Counted from the stretch's first letter, positions 13,033-24,645 are shown. The stretch: 64,000 nt of DNA from Synchiropus splendidus (GCF_027744825.2 NC_071334.1:56856937-56920936), one strand, 5' to 3'. Notes: a model not told the origin generated them from the sequence alone. Program-made: numbers and translations.

Positions 13033-13478
13033 CAGAGGTAAATTTCTAGAGGGGCCAAGTCATATGTTGTGACTGTAGAGAGGGGCAGTCAAACCCAAAG
13101 AAAGGAGGGCAAGAGAATATTTTAAATAAAAATCCAATGATGGCATCATGTGTGATTATGAAATGACACTTTAAAAATGCACAGAAAATGTTGCTTTATT
13201 GGGTTTTCTTTCATTTAAACCACATTCTATTTAAAGATTCTCGATGTGTGTCACATATTTCAAAATCTACTTTCAGTTCTAATGTATTGTCAGGGACATG
13301 AAATACTACCAGTTAAGAAAAATAACCAAACAAGAAAGTTATGTTTCACTTGCATCAAAATGAACAAAAACAATGCACAAGACAAATATGTCAGAGACAA
13401 TGTCAGTTTTACAGGAGGGCCTCATAAATACAGTCAAAGGGCCGCATTTGGCCCCGGGCCACACTTTGCCCAGATCAG
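13033..13478 (+). mobile_element. hAT MITE (CAGGGGTGGGC type) with perfect 8-bp TSD
   Basis: The ends are degenerate copies of the CAGGGGTGGGC... terminal inverted repeat: CAGAGGTAAATTTCTAGAGG on the left, and a right end whose complement reads CTGATCTGGGCAAAG. GGGGCC and GGGCCGC motifs near each end are typical of this widespread vertebrate hAT group. Perfect copies of CTTTATAT at 13025-13032 and 13479-13486 form the 8-bp target-site duplication. At 446 bp with no transposase it is non-autonomous. A 5' fragment of a relative lies at 23536-23780. Confidence 0.85.
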
Positions 13479-13486
13479 CTTTATAT

Positions 13487-15057
13487 CATATTGTTCTATC
13501 CATAATTTCCATTATTCACCTCTTATATTCCAATTTGCACAATTTATAGTAACAATCTTTAAATAAAATACATGTAAGCAGAAAGAGTTTTAAGCATGTG
13601 TCAATGTGTGGTTACACGTTTTCTGTTTTCTAGAATGTGAGTGTCATTTACTGCAGTTTTTCTTCATGGAATTTCATGGCAAACCTCTGATCTCGAAAGT
13701 TCTGTTCTAAAAAGCAGAACAGGGTTTCATTAATTCAATAAAAAAAAAAAAAATGCTCCCAAAAAAAGAAAAAAAAAACATGTTTAACAGAGCCCTAGTG
13801 TAGAGGTGGGGAAAAAGATGAGAGAAGCAGGTGGATCCTAACACTCCAGCAACTCTAAGCAAGATGAAGCAAGATGTATTTATATCCTACTGGGGCAGAC
13901 ACGCACTCTTCCTAGCAAAAAAAAAAACAAAGAGAGGGGGAGGAAAATAACATACATTTTGTCCCAACAAGACTAATTGGAGGATGAGAAACAAGTGTAG
14001 TTTTTTTTTGTTGTGTCTTTTTGAATAGCTTCCCAAAATCCTGAGCATGAACATAATCGAGTAACAAAACAGACACAGCCAGACAAATAGATGCTGCTCA
14101 ATTTTGTGATCCTGCCAGGTACACATCCCAACTTCAGTCGCAATCTCCTGGTTTTGGAATGTGTTGAAAAAGCTCAGAGTGTGAAAACAGATACTGCAGA
14201 TTCATTGTTTTGGCGTGTTAGACTGAGCCATCCAAGAGCTGAGAGAGGAAAAGTGGGTTTTAAAGCACTGTTGAAAAATACATCGCTTGGATTTCGGGCT
14301 GCTGGGGGGGAAGCAAAATTAAATCCTTCCCAATATTTCCAACTAGGCTCATGCAAATTGGAGAGGATGATGGGTAGGAGTGGATTAAAAGTATGCATTT
14401 TTGAAGACGGTGTGTGACTGCGATTAGATTGAACTGATCCAACAAGCTTCATCAGCCCATCACGACTTGGTACCTGGATAAAGACACAACAACTCAATAA
14501 GAGGAAGTATGAAATGACACTTTGGCAACATTTCACTTGGCAAAAAAAAACTTTATCCTTCGAGCAAAATTCTGATTTGCATTGTGTCAAATGTTTCTAC
14601 CTGTCTCTTATAAGAATGAACTTGCTACATCAGATTTCGAGTTTTCAATTTTTTCAATTTATTCAATGAGCTCCTCTCATGCAAACTGAGAGGATTTGAT
14701 GAGCTTCTTTCACTTAACAATTCTGTTTAGTGTCACAATCAAAGTGAATAGTGAGGCTATGATTCTCCGTTTTTAGTTCCTCACACATAATATTTAAACA
14801 AGTAATTCGACTTGACATTTCCACTTGTGGGTGGGTCATCATGGATTAAAGGAGGAGCGATCCTGGAACAACATCTGCGTGGATGTTTTATGCTCCATGA
14901 CCTTCGCCCCCCCCCCACGTTGAAGTCAGTGATGGAGTGATTTCGATAGCCGTGTTTTCTCATGTCTTGCATTTGTTGCCACTTTTGTTGGTGTAAGTTC
15001 GCTGTCCTCCCCTGTTCCCCTCTCCCTGGCGTCTGTCGGCTGCCGCTGTGCCTGCAG
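13487..15057. other. non-genic stretch upstream of candidate exon
   Basis: A runs at 13740-13753 and 13774-13780 mark low-complexity DNA. Between about 14170 and 14450 frames are open on both strands (108 aa plus, 138 aa minus) without a domain; the octamer ATGCAAAT at 14352 and mixed composition make a constrained non-coding element possible. From about 15000 the DNA becomes strongly pyrimidine-rich and leads into the splice acceptor of the candidate exon. Confidence 0.45.
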
Positions 15058-15158
15058 GACACCAAAGGAGATGTCTGGCATCTCAGATGAGAAAGTAGCG
15101 GTGCTCGCCTTCACGCTCCACCGCCTGCACGCCTCAAGAGATGACATGGAGAGGAAAG
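15058..15158 (+). CDS. isolated candidate internal coding exon (gene unknown)
   Basis: A long pyrimidine tract ending CTGTGCCTGCAG gives a textbook acceptor, and AAAG followed by GTGTTG gives a weaker donor. The 101-nt exon has one frame open across it: one base completing a codon, 33 codons, then one base. The core reads ISDEKVAVLAFTLHRLH followed by ASRDDMERK, an amphipathic, coiled-coil-like peptide. Third positions are mostly G or C (GCG GTG CTC GCC TTC ACG CTC CAC CGC CTG CAC GCC), unlike the AT-rich surroundings. The two other frames stop early. I do not recognise the protein. If real, this places the window inside a long plus-strand gene with very large introns. The alternative is a chance open stretch in GC-rich DNA, and the weak donor is the main doubt. 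Confidence 0.4.
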
Positions 15159-15433
15159 GTGTTGGGTGACAAGCACAAACTGTTTTTCTTTTTTTCTCCA
15201 TTATCTGCACGCAATAAATCCACCCTTGATTGATGGGCCTAAAATAGCTTTAGTTGTAATAACCATAGGTAAATATCAAACACTGGATGACTTCAAAACG
15301 TTTCTTAGTACAAGGCGGATACCAGGAGTATCAGTCTTCTGATATGATTGTTTTTCATTCATTATTTATTGTATTTTTTATAAATATTTATATATTTATT
15401 TTCATCTCTACCCCAAGCAAAAATATGCGAAAG

Positions 15434-15546
<113 letters not shown>

Positions 15547-17281
15547 GAGCGTCAGCCATGTTGCATTTAAGGGCACCTTGCAAAATATAAAACAAACCAC
15601 TTTGCTCACCATTTCATCTCCACTTAAAATTCACAGCATCTCCTTTTTTTGTGGGACCGGTGACAACCAATCAGCCATGTTTTAGTTGGTGCACCAAATG
15701 CACCTCTTTGGAATTGTCCTTCAGCTTCCCCTGCTGGCTGCATGGACCACATTCGGAACGACGGCTCAAAACCATGCACCTGAATTTGTATAGAATTTTT
15801 TCTAAGGACGCAATTCAAAAACAAGAAAACCCTTAAAACTGCGGGTGCTTGGCTTTCTCATAACTGCATTTGACGACTCATGAGGTAAGAGAGCGCATCA
15901 GTATGAGCACAATTTAAATTGCATTTTGAGCCTTGTTTATTTCTCCAAAGCTTTCAATTGACCCTGTATCTAAATATTTACGATCCCGCTCGCCCCGAGG
16001 CACTTTATCTGTCTCTCTCCCATCATTTCATGACCTACACACCCACAGGTCCTTGAGGCAAGCAGGTACATTTCACAGCTGACCTCTCTCACTGTGGACA
16101 ATACCTCTTTGAACTTCCCCTTTTGCGGTCCATTAAGACCAAACCTCGAGCTATAAACAGCTCCAGTTTTCATCCAAGGCTGTCTGTCTCATGAAAAATT
16201 GACCCGGAAGAGCCCTAACTGACTCTTACGACACATACATGTGATCACGTGAGCACCCATTCATATTGGCTTTTCAATGTTCTTGTTAATGACGAATGGA
16301 AAATATCTATTCTCTCATGAAAAAATGTATTTTCAGTTGAAAACCCACTGTTTCCAGTTCAAATGTATGATGATGAGTTTTCTTCTTTTTTTATTTTTCT
16401 TTCTTATAATTCATTTAAATGGATGACACACTGATGGCCATTTGATAAAATTCAGGCCGCAATTGACATTGACAAGTGAATAGTGTCCTTCAATGAAAGG
16501 AAACGGTTCCCACTTGTCTTGCTAATAAGATGCTCATATTATTTTTTTTTGGTTTTATAATGAGCATATTCTCTCACTGAAGGATCCATATTGAAATATT
16601 TTGCTTGGCAGCTGGGGGCAGGTGAAAGTACAGACTGTTAAAAGTGGTATCAGTGAGTGACAGGCAGTGTGGTGAGAAGGGGTTATGACCTCGGAGGGAA
16701 GAGTAATGTCAGCTTCAAGACGAGAAGAAAAGCAGACGGTGTCTCTTTTGCTTGACTGACTTTCCTCATCTGGAACTAGCACTGAGCCACCACCCAAGAT
16801 CGCGTCCCTTCACTTATGAGCTATTTTATCTCCGACACTGCTCTCCACCTTCTCTCTAGTTTACTGAGCATCTCCGGTTTTCTTCCCCGCAGGCTGTTTC
16901 TGTCAGGCTCTGGTTGCTCCGACAGATTTAAAAGTATATTGGATCAAGTCGTATTATAATCTTAGCACATAACTGCTCATATTTGAAAATATTAAATTGT
17001 CATGTGGTGTTGAATTAGCCTTCTGTTTACATTGCAATACTGAGCGCAATGATGAGTGCATGAGTTTATGAATTATTTGGTTCCCAATATTTGATTTCAG
17101 AGGTCACACTTGATTCATACACTGTGAGTTAATATGGCAATATTTGCTTAAATATTCCCAATGCACTTGTTCACTGTTGTGTGGGTCCGGTGGGTCACTT
17201 TAATGGAAGTCTATGGAGGTGCTGAAACTTCAGGTAAGCATGTGACCTGAGACTGTTGAGAGTGCAAATGCACAGAAGTTG
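15547..17281. other. non-genic stretch
   Basis: No supported gene. A pyrimidine tract and CCGCAG at about 16880-16891 resembles a splice acceptor, followed by about 22 open codons and a stop; this is recorded as a rejected terminal exon. Other frames (60-86 aa) show no family. Confidence 0.45.
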
Positions 17282-17347
17282 CATATTCATATTCATATCC
17301 AGATTCATAGCCACATTCATAATCATATTCATATTCATATTCATATT
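17282..17347. repeat. (TATTCA)n hexanucleotide repeat
   Basis: About eleven units of ATTCAT/TATTCA, the last four or five nearly perfect and the middle ones diverged, suggesting recent expansion at the right edge. Confidence 0.9.
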
Positions 17348-18559
17348 TCGGTCAGAGTGGAACTTGACAAATGATTCATCAACAAGGAATTGTGTATATA
17401 ATCTAATCTAATCCAACCGAATTCATTAAAAACACAACAAAAACAATTAAAAATAACAAAATAAAAAGCACTTCCTGGAGTAATTTTCTGGGGACCCTGT
17501 CTAGCTCACAGCGACAATGTAAGTGCGAGATGGCTGTAGAAGCTTACAGTAGCTGCTCCTCTCATTTGGAGCTTTAAGACAGAAATTTTCTCCCTTCCAA
17601 AAACAAAAGATTGAATGTCAATCACATACTGAACAATTAAACATTATAAAATAAATTCAACCCCACATTCCCTCCAGACCAACCAGTCAATTTCTCAATT
17701 TAGACACAGACATGGTGCAAGAGAGATTTAAAAAAAAAAAAGGTGAGTGGTTCACCATCAGTCGTCTTGTCTGTGAAGGTCTCACCCTCCTGCTGCGACG
17801 TGCCATGTCTCTTAAACACTCATTTGGCTGCCAGTTTGGTATCATGTTGTTCATCCCTGTTAAGTCGCAGTCTTGGAACACTTTCCTCTTTCAAGGGACA
17901 TTGACTTCTCCCCTACCTCCATCAAACTCAGAATGAAAGAGTGAATGACTGTCGGCAATCACTCAGTAGTGTTCAATTAATAAAATCTATAATTTAACCA
18001 TTCTCATACAGCATTTATGCATGCTTTAAGTTCATCCTATTTTTCATACTCGCTTACCCCCGCAAGTCTAAAACGCCTCATATTAAAATGTCCACATCCA
18101 TCCATGAGCCTTGCAATCATCCTGATATTACTGGAGCAGCCAATCTGAGCTTATTTTGCATTTACTCACCTCAGGCGTTTCAGCATGAGACTAGATATAT
18201 CCATGTTGAATTTCATTTCCTAACTCACCCACAGTGGTTTCATGGATACTTTCTCATCCACATCCTCAGACTAGCAGCTGCTATCAGTAAATGGCAGCGA
18301 CCAGTCTGAAAATGACGCGAAGTTTTACGGTCACCTCCCCAGACACTAGTTAAAGAAAAAAAATAAATAAATAAAATAAAGTTGACCTATGTGCTGCCTC
18401 GGTACGTGTTACCCAGAACAGCATGCAGAAAATAATCCCACCGCCTTGAATTATTATGTGTCCCACGGTCCCTAAATGGATTTTGTTGGAAGCAAAGCAG
18501 GCAGTCTGGACATCAAGCTATTTTGCTTTGTCTGTGTTTTTTTTTTTTCTTCTTTTCCC
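17348..18559. other. non-genic stretch
   Basis: No gene is seen. An A11 run lies near 17730 and an AAAT-rich patch near 18355-18381. Overlapping 64-74 aa frames at 17687-17936 have no domain. Confidence 0.5.
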
Positions 18560-18790
18560 TCTGTTATTGATTTTAATATTTCCTAGACTTCCATAATCCC
18601 TCTTCTGCAATTAGATTTATCTCTTCCATCTCAGCCGTGCAGCAGAACCCTGATTAATTGAGCTTCTATTGACAGGTCTCAATTAAATGGACACGGCACT
18701 GGATATCATCTGAAAAACTCATTAATAGCTCTCTCCAAATGAAGGATATTGCTTTGATGGATGGCCGGCGTCTGGCCTTCTAAGATCACA
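18560..18790. other. strong candidate conserved non-coding element
   Basis: Repeat-free, mixed-composition DNA with clustered homeodomain cores (GCAATTAGATTTATC, CCTGATTAATTGAGC, TCTCAATTAAATGG, CTCATTAATAGC) and TTGCTTTGATGG. The texture, with long stretches lacking low-complexity drift and with stops in all frames, is what deeply conserved vertebrate enhancers look like. It may control a neighbouring developmental gene outside the window. This is a judgement by eye. Confidence 0.4.
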
Positions 18791-19666
18791 GGAGTAAACA
18801 ATGTCGCAGAGACTTTCTTGACATTTCAGGGCCCATCCCCATTCGTTGTTTTATATCCTTTTCTCAGCTCTGTTTGTGCGAGCGTCTGTGGAATTCTGTA
18901 CAAAACAATCACTGCTCTGGTCTCTGTCCTTACCGACATTCAAAGGTCACGTTGGACAACACCAACTACTCTAATTATATTTTGATGGAAAAATTGTCTG
19001 GGGAGAAAATTGGTGTGGTTCAGTTACCTCGGGACTGGGCCAATACACCTGCCCAAGATAGCTCACAATTCCTGATGTTGTTCCTTGAAGCTTATGTTTA
19101 GCTACATACTGATACAGTATAGCACATATTACAACTCGGTTTTTAACCAATTAAGACAATAAATAAATGAACATTTATTAACAAGATTAAAGAGGATTGG
19201 TTGCAACTTAAAAAAAAAAAGGCAGTTAAGTTTAGGTGACAAAAATAGGATGGCAGTCCGTCCATTCTATATACAAGTGTCAGTCGCTATTTAAAGCCTG
19301 TCAAATGGTCGTGAGTTTTAGTCACAGTATATTCACGAAGGGGGAGAGTCACATAAGGAGCTTTAAGTAGCAAAGACCCATCCACAAAATCCAATGAAGC
19401 AGTCCAAAAGACAAGAGTAGCCAACAGACGAAAGACACACAGAGCGTAACAATGCGAACCCATTCATGAGTCATATCGCTTGGCTTGGCAACCAGACATC
19501 ACCGGGCCCTCAAACTCACAAAAACATGAGCAAACTGAAAAACTCTTTACACGCAAAAGGTCATTCATTTTCATCTCCAACTCCAAGTTAGCCATATAAC
19601 AAAGTGGACAGCCCAGCACCAGCATCTGAGCTGCTTTCTGACATCTTTAAGTATTTGCAGTGTAAC
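18791..19666. other. non-genic stretch with a diverged dispersed repeat
   Basis: No gene. Bases 19284-19366 (GCTATTTAAAGCC then GTTTTAGTCACAGT) resemble 24274-24360 over roughly 80 bp, so both hold the same old repeat. A short A run sits at 19210-19220. Confidence 0.45.
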
Positions 19667-20225
19667 TGTCACGAGTCAAGGGAATGAGGAGCAAAAGCCA
19701 CGTCTTGAGGACGTGGAGTTGGACCCAAGTGCGAGTGGTGAAGGTTACAGTTAGGCAGGAGTGAGTTAGAAATAATATTTAACAATTAAACAAACAGAAT
19801 CACAACTGAAAGGGTCACCGAACCGGGAGAAAACAGAGCAAAATCTAAATGTCCAAAGGGAGAAACCAAACTAGCAGAAGTCCACAAACATGAGTTAAAA
19901 AGTCCAAACAGAAAACGTCACTGAACCGGGAGAAAACCTAACTAAAATCACAGGGAACTAGAGGAGACGAAAACACAATGAACCAAGATAGTCAAGAAAC
20001 ACACCAGGAAACACGAAGAGACAAAACACTAAACTCAGGCACCAGGGTTTAACACAGTAATCAAAATTAGCTAGCTAGTGCACAGAATGAGAGAAACAAA
20101 CAAGGAGAGCCACGAGAACCAGGAGTTACCACGGGGAACAAGAAGAGTCCAAATCTCAGGAACTAGAGGAGCAATCACTGGGAAAGGGAAACAATGGATG
20201 TTTTATGTTCTATATTCTATGACAA
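19667..20225 (-). mobile_element. LTR-like element, TGTCA family, minus orientation
   Basis: It begins TGTCACGAG and ends with ATGACA. Near the start it carries TTGGACCCAAGTGCGAG, and internally GTCACYGAACCGGGAGAAAA occurs twice; both phrases recur in the copy at 9067-9673. The two flanks do not show a matching 5-bp duplication, so one end may be eroded. No retrotransposon coding region lies beside it. Confidence 0.65.
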
Positions 20226-20269
20226 GCCACCACAAGTATCAGAAGGAAGGTCCTGCACGTATGGCAAAA

Positions 20270-20521
20270 ACCTGTGAGCAGTACAAAATACAACACTAGT
20301 CCGAATAAATAAATAAATAAATAAAATGTCTCTGCAGATTCAGTACCAGTTTCCATAGCAATTATGGCAAGAAAATCTTTCACTGTAAAATTCAGTCTCT
20401 TCATTGCGCATTGATTAAAACCCCCACAGATGCATAGAGTGGCTTAGTATGAGTCCTTTCAGACAGCTTTGAATGAGCTTTTATGGCCCAGGTCAATTTG
20501 GCCTAGATATTTATTTTAACT
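20270..20521 (+). repeat. diverged duplicated block, copy 1
   Basis: This segment aligns with 23297-23535 at roughly 80% by eye, sharing CCAGTTTCCATAGCAATTA and the GAATGAGCTTTTRTGGSCCAG segment. In this copy the block runs on uninterrupted past TTTTAACT, whereas copy 2 breaks at exactly that point at a hAT element. An (AAAT)n patch at 20305-20324 is private to this copy. Confidence 0.75.
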
Positions 20522-22043
20522 GCTTTACCCTCTGTGCAAGAAACAGAAACGACCTCGAAGGCAGGGGAGCAGTTACACCAAAAATAGCCATAGTTTAAAT
20601 AAAGAGCAAGATATTTAAAGGGACCTCATCCTACATTTGCTACTTTTGTGACTTAAATGCAATGTTCACCTTTTGTCTGAACTGAAGGCCGGACTTCAAT
20701 CCAACTTGGCAAGTCACCTTGTGCAACCTGCGAGAGCTCGGCTCAGCTTGAATTCAATACTAATGGGAAGCACAGCACAAACCGTATCATTTCCTAAAAT
20801 GTTAATATTGCGTCCAACAGAGATTATAGCGTTCAAACGATGTTTTCTAGCTCGAGATCTTAAATTGATCTGAAAATTTGAAGGCGGGGGGAGGAAAGTG
20901 AACATTTTGCCATCACTATCATGCTACTCAGCGAGGCCAGGTTGGCAACACATCACATCACTGACCTTAAGGCGCCGCACCTTTCAGGCAGCTATCGCAA
21001 AAGAGCCAAAATAAATGGATTTTGCATTGTTGTATGAGGCTCTCATTTTCATTTGCATTTCATTTGACAAAAGAATTCACAATTCTATTTTTTATAATTT
21101 AGTTGGTCTTCACAAACTCTCATGACATTGCTGTCAACTGAAACACATGACCGCACAAGCTACATCCCGTTCCACAACGAACTGGTCACAATACAACCCC
21201 AGCAAATCATGTTTCAGTGATACCATAAGAATACTCTTTGACATGTTCAAACCTGTATTAATACTTTCATGATCATGAGGACCAATCAGAGTTACCAACG
21301 CTTCAGTGAGGAAAGTAGCTATCCGTGGCCCTGGATGACATGAGGAGTCGCTCAATGACTTCATTTGCATATTGACTGCACATCAGCCATTTGCGAGCCG
21401 GTGGGGAATCTCAGGATCTAAACCAATGTTGCCATCTTAGAATCATGATTCATCTAAAATTCCCTGATGATTTTTTATAAATGATCCTGTCAATCTCTGT
21501 CGATTTTTATTATGCTGCTCATTTTCATGTGGTTAATGATAGTTATTGTTGAATGTCACATTTCTATCATGTATTGTGAAAGAAAATAAGTAAAGGAAGA
21601 AAAGATAAAGTAAAAGATGATTCAGCTAAAGCCAGATGTCTCACTCTGAACCAGTATCTTATGGTACAACATCAGAGCCACACGACTGAAACATGATGAT
21701 TACTTCTAGTTTGGTACTTCATCTCTTTAATACACAACATAATTGCAACATGCTTTCTAAATTATTATTCCCAACTTTGCTTTGAGAATGTGTGAATAAC
21801 AATAAGATTTCTAATTTCTTGTAAGCGAGAAATTACAAGTCAGCTTGTACTCTGACTGGTGGACATAAAACATAAAAGCACAGAATTTAGGGACAAAATA
21901 AGACAATGGCTGCGAAATTCTCAGTGGCCCTCTGTTGGACAGGGCAGAATAACCTGTCCACGTTTCCCAGGTTCAAGTATTTTTGAGTTTTGTTCACAAA
22001 CAAGGAAATGTTGAAACGTCAAATGGACTGGCAGATCTGTTCA
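20522..22043. other. non-genic stretch
   Basis: No gene. Around 20940-21070 the DNA is mixed in composition and holds octamer-like ATTTGCAT, possibly a weakly constrained element. The small frames at 20673-21370 show no domain. Confidence 0.45.
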
Positions 22044-22048
22044 GCGTC

Positions 22049-22729
22049 TGTCATGTTCGCACTCTGTGTTACTGTTTTTTTCCGTTGTATGTTCCGCATC
22101 TTCTCTTGTGCTTTTAAATTGTTAGTGTCTGTCGTCTGTCTGATCATCAACCTTCCATGAATTTCTACACTCGGGTTCCAGCTTGCGGGGCCAGATGGTC
22201 AGATTGTGTATTCCTGGTAACTCTCCCAATACTTACATTACTCGCTTTACCCTTGAATATTCTAAAGTCCTGTGCGCGGCGGCCAAACTCCTCTACAGCC
22301 GCTCCCTTCGTTCTTTGATCTTCCTCGTTCCGCTTCTGTTCCCCTCTCTCCATTCAAATAATCTGCCCGTGTGTGAGTGTTTTAGTAGTCTCACTTTTCA
22401 TTTATTGATTGATGTAGTTTTATCCTCGTGTTAGTTTCTCCACCACCGAGCGCTTTTCCTTTTTTGGACCTAATTTCCGAGCGTGTTTGTGTTCTCTTCG
22501 TTTTATAGGCTTGATATTAATTTGCCTCTCCTTTGTTTCAGATTTTTCCCCAGTCCCTATGTGTAGTTCCCAGTTCGTGTTCTGGTTCCGGCGTCTTCCG
22601 TTCATCTTTATTGTTTGTCTGTGTGTCTACTCGCCGTTGTTATTAAATTGTTTAATTTAATCTCGTCTCCGTGCCTTCTGTAACCCTGCAATCATTTGCA
22701 CCTGGGTCCATCCTCAGACAGCCATGACA
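22049..22729 (+). mobile_element. solo LTR (Gypsy-type) with perfect 5-bp TSD
   Basis: The element is 681 bp, starts TGTCATG and ends CATGACA, and is flanked by perfect GCGTC copies at 22044-22048 and 22730-22734. The TG...CA ends with a 5-bp duplication are the mark of LTR retrotransposon integration. An ATTAAA-type polyadenylation signal lies about 90 bases before the end, followed by CACCTGGGTCC, which sets the plus orientation. With no coding region beside it, it is a solo LTR left by recombination. It is the reference copy for the family at 9067, 19667, 45930 and 53632. Confidence 0.85.
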
Positions 22730-22734
22730 GCGTC

Positions 22735-23296
22735 CTCAGTCACAAGGATATTTTATTGGGCTAACGGGGCGAAGAAAGAGCTGAGCCAAAGGGCAACAGC
22801 TGTAATGAGTTTTCACCACAGATTACTGGACTCTACAGAAACAGTCAGGAGCTCAGTTATGAGGGACTGACACTATGTTGTTGAAAGAATTCACTTAAAG
22901 TGTTTGGGGCACATTTTTGGATGCCTCCATTGCGCTTCCCTTGTGAAGTGTTCTGGCCATGTCCAACTGGCATCTCAGTTGGGCAAGGGTCACATCGGTA
23001 TTCCACAAGGAGAGCTGGTATCTCTCGAGTGGAAAGTTAGAGTTTATTTTTTTTTTTCTGGTTTAAACTGAGGAAAGAGCATATTTAAATAAGTACACAG
23101 TTACAAGATTCAAAGCTTGGCTCAGCGATGTAAACTTTATTAGTGTTCTGCAACGTGCTGTAGACTACAAGAAATGTGATTTCCAAATTCTATGATATGC
23201 TCCCACCACACGGAAGACTGGCCATTCAAAATACCCGACCTAATGACTAAAATAACTTCAATAGTATGGCCAGATAATGCTTGTGCATTTGGTATG
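22735..23296. other. non-genic stretch
   Basis: Unique sequence with a T run at about 23047-23057. No coding signal or recognised repeat. Confidence 0.5.
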
Positions 23297-23535
23297 ACCT
23301 GTGAGCAATAGGAGTCCGATAATCAAACAATGAGTCTTAGCAGATTCAGTGCCAGTTTCCATAGCAATTAATGGAAGATAATCTTTCACTGAAACCCCTT
23401 GAAAATCCAGTCTTTTCCTTGCTCATTGATGAAAACCCAGACAGAGGCAAACAGTAACTTAATATGACTCCTTTGAGAGAGCGTTGAATGAGCTTTTGTG
23501 GGCCAGGCCACTTTGTCCTAGTATTTGTTTTAACT
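23297..23535 (+). repeat. diverged duplicated block, copy 2
   Basis: This is the second copy of 20270-20521. It ends at TTTTAACT, immediately followed by the terminal repeat of a hAT element, so it is the occupied site relative to copy 1. Confidence 0.75.
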
Positions 23536-23780
23536 CAGGGGTGGGCAATTACATTTTGTAAGGGGCCAAATTATAGACTGCGCTTGTTGTGAGAGACTGT
23601 CAAACCAAAATCCAGTAGGGTGGAAGAAAAGGAGACTTAAATTCAACTTACATTTTGTTATTGAAATAATCACAAAATGGTTATGCATATTTAGAAAGGA
23701 TCATGCCTCAGGAGGTGAAATACCTGCTCAGTTACACAAAAGAATGAAATAAATGATAAAATAAAATTAATTGAAATGAT
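23536..23780 (+). mobile_element. 5' fragment of CAGGGGTGGGC hAT element
   Basis: It opens with a good terminal repeat, CAGGGGTGGGCAATT, and goes on with AGGGGCCAAATTATAG, like the MITE at 13033-13478. No right-hand terminus or second TTTTAACT is found downstream, so the element is truncated. Its right limit is uncertain. Confidence 0.65.
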
Positions 23781-24170
23781 GTTTCTTCTGCAGCTGTACC
23801 AGTATTTAGGGCATTTATAGATACAAGTTTTCCCCTAAGTTTTGAAATGATTTGACATTGAGTTACAGTCTGACGGTCAGAGGTGGGTGATATATTAACA
23901 GTGGATCTAATAAATAATGAGGACTCATGCCATTAAGAGTTTCATAGAGCCATAAAAGGAGCTTGCAAGAGATCCTGAGACACACGGGAAGCTGATGGAG
24001 ACACAACAAATGTCATGGTTTCTCTTCCAGGTTCTTGCCAGCAGCTAACTTCTTCTGAGAGGTTGAATTTGTGAAGTATTTTTCTGGACGAGGCTTGAAA
24101 GAAGAATGATTTGGTGGTCAAATCTAGGCCCTGTACAACTCCCATAGCAAGACAAGGGAATACCTCCAGA
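23781..24170. other. non-genic stretch
   Basis: No gene. The minus-strand 84-aa frame across 23942-24196 shows no domain. Confidence 0.45.
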
Positions 24171-24645
24171 TTGAGCCAACATATCCTCACTCCCATGGCG
24201 CCAAATATTGATGTTGTGAAAGCTGTCTTTTGTATCCTATACTGACATTCATTCTGTTAAATAATGTCTCAAATTGCTATTTAAAACCCATCAATTCGCT
24301 GTGCGTTTTAGTCACAGTGACTTTCATGACCGTCTCTATGGAGGAGAGCTATTTAAGGGGTTACTAATAACAACTGATATCCAGTGTAATTCAGTGAAGA
24401 GAGCTTCAGCACAACTCTTTGCTTTTGGAGGAGCAAAGATATTGTTAAGAAAAGGTTTATTTTTGTTGTCTCCCCCCAATCCACACCGCCCCACCTGGAA
24501 CACTGCGGAAAGAAAGCGTTTTTTTCAGTCCACTGAAAGACCTATGCCCAACATTTTATGCCTTTTCTTCAGTATAGGACGCAAAAGTCCACTTTGCCAA
24601 TGTCAATATATTACACCATGGGAGCCAGGATGGGACAATCATTTC
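24171..24645. repeat. imperfect inverted repeat (arms about 75 bp)
   Basis: The left arm (24171-24246) and the complement of the right arm (24566-24645) align over ACTCCCATGG and a TCCTATACTGA end at roughly 75% identity, around a loop of about 320 bp. The arm unit also occurs alone at 5050-5130. It may be a small non-autonomous element with internal inverted repeats; the true termini and any TSD are not visible. Confidence 0.5.

Noticed and set aside
14174..14590. 138-codon minus-strand frame overlapping a 108-codon plus-strand frame
   Set aside because: Open on both strands with no family resemblance or splice signals; kept only as a possible non-coding constraint.
16880..16960. Acceptor-like CCCCGCAG followed by about 22 codons and a stop, a possible terminal exon
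   Set aside because: Too short, two frames equally plausible, AT-rich codons and no polyA signal placed convincingly.
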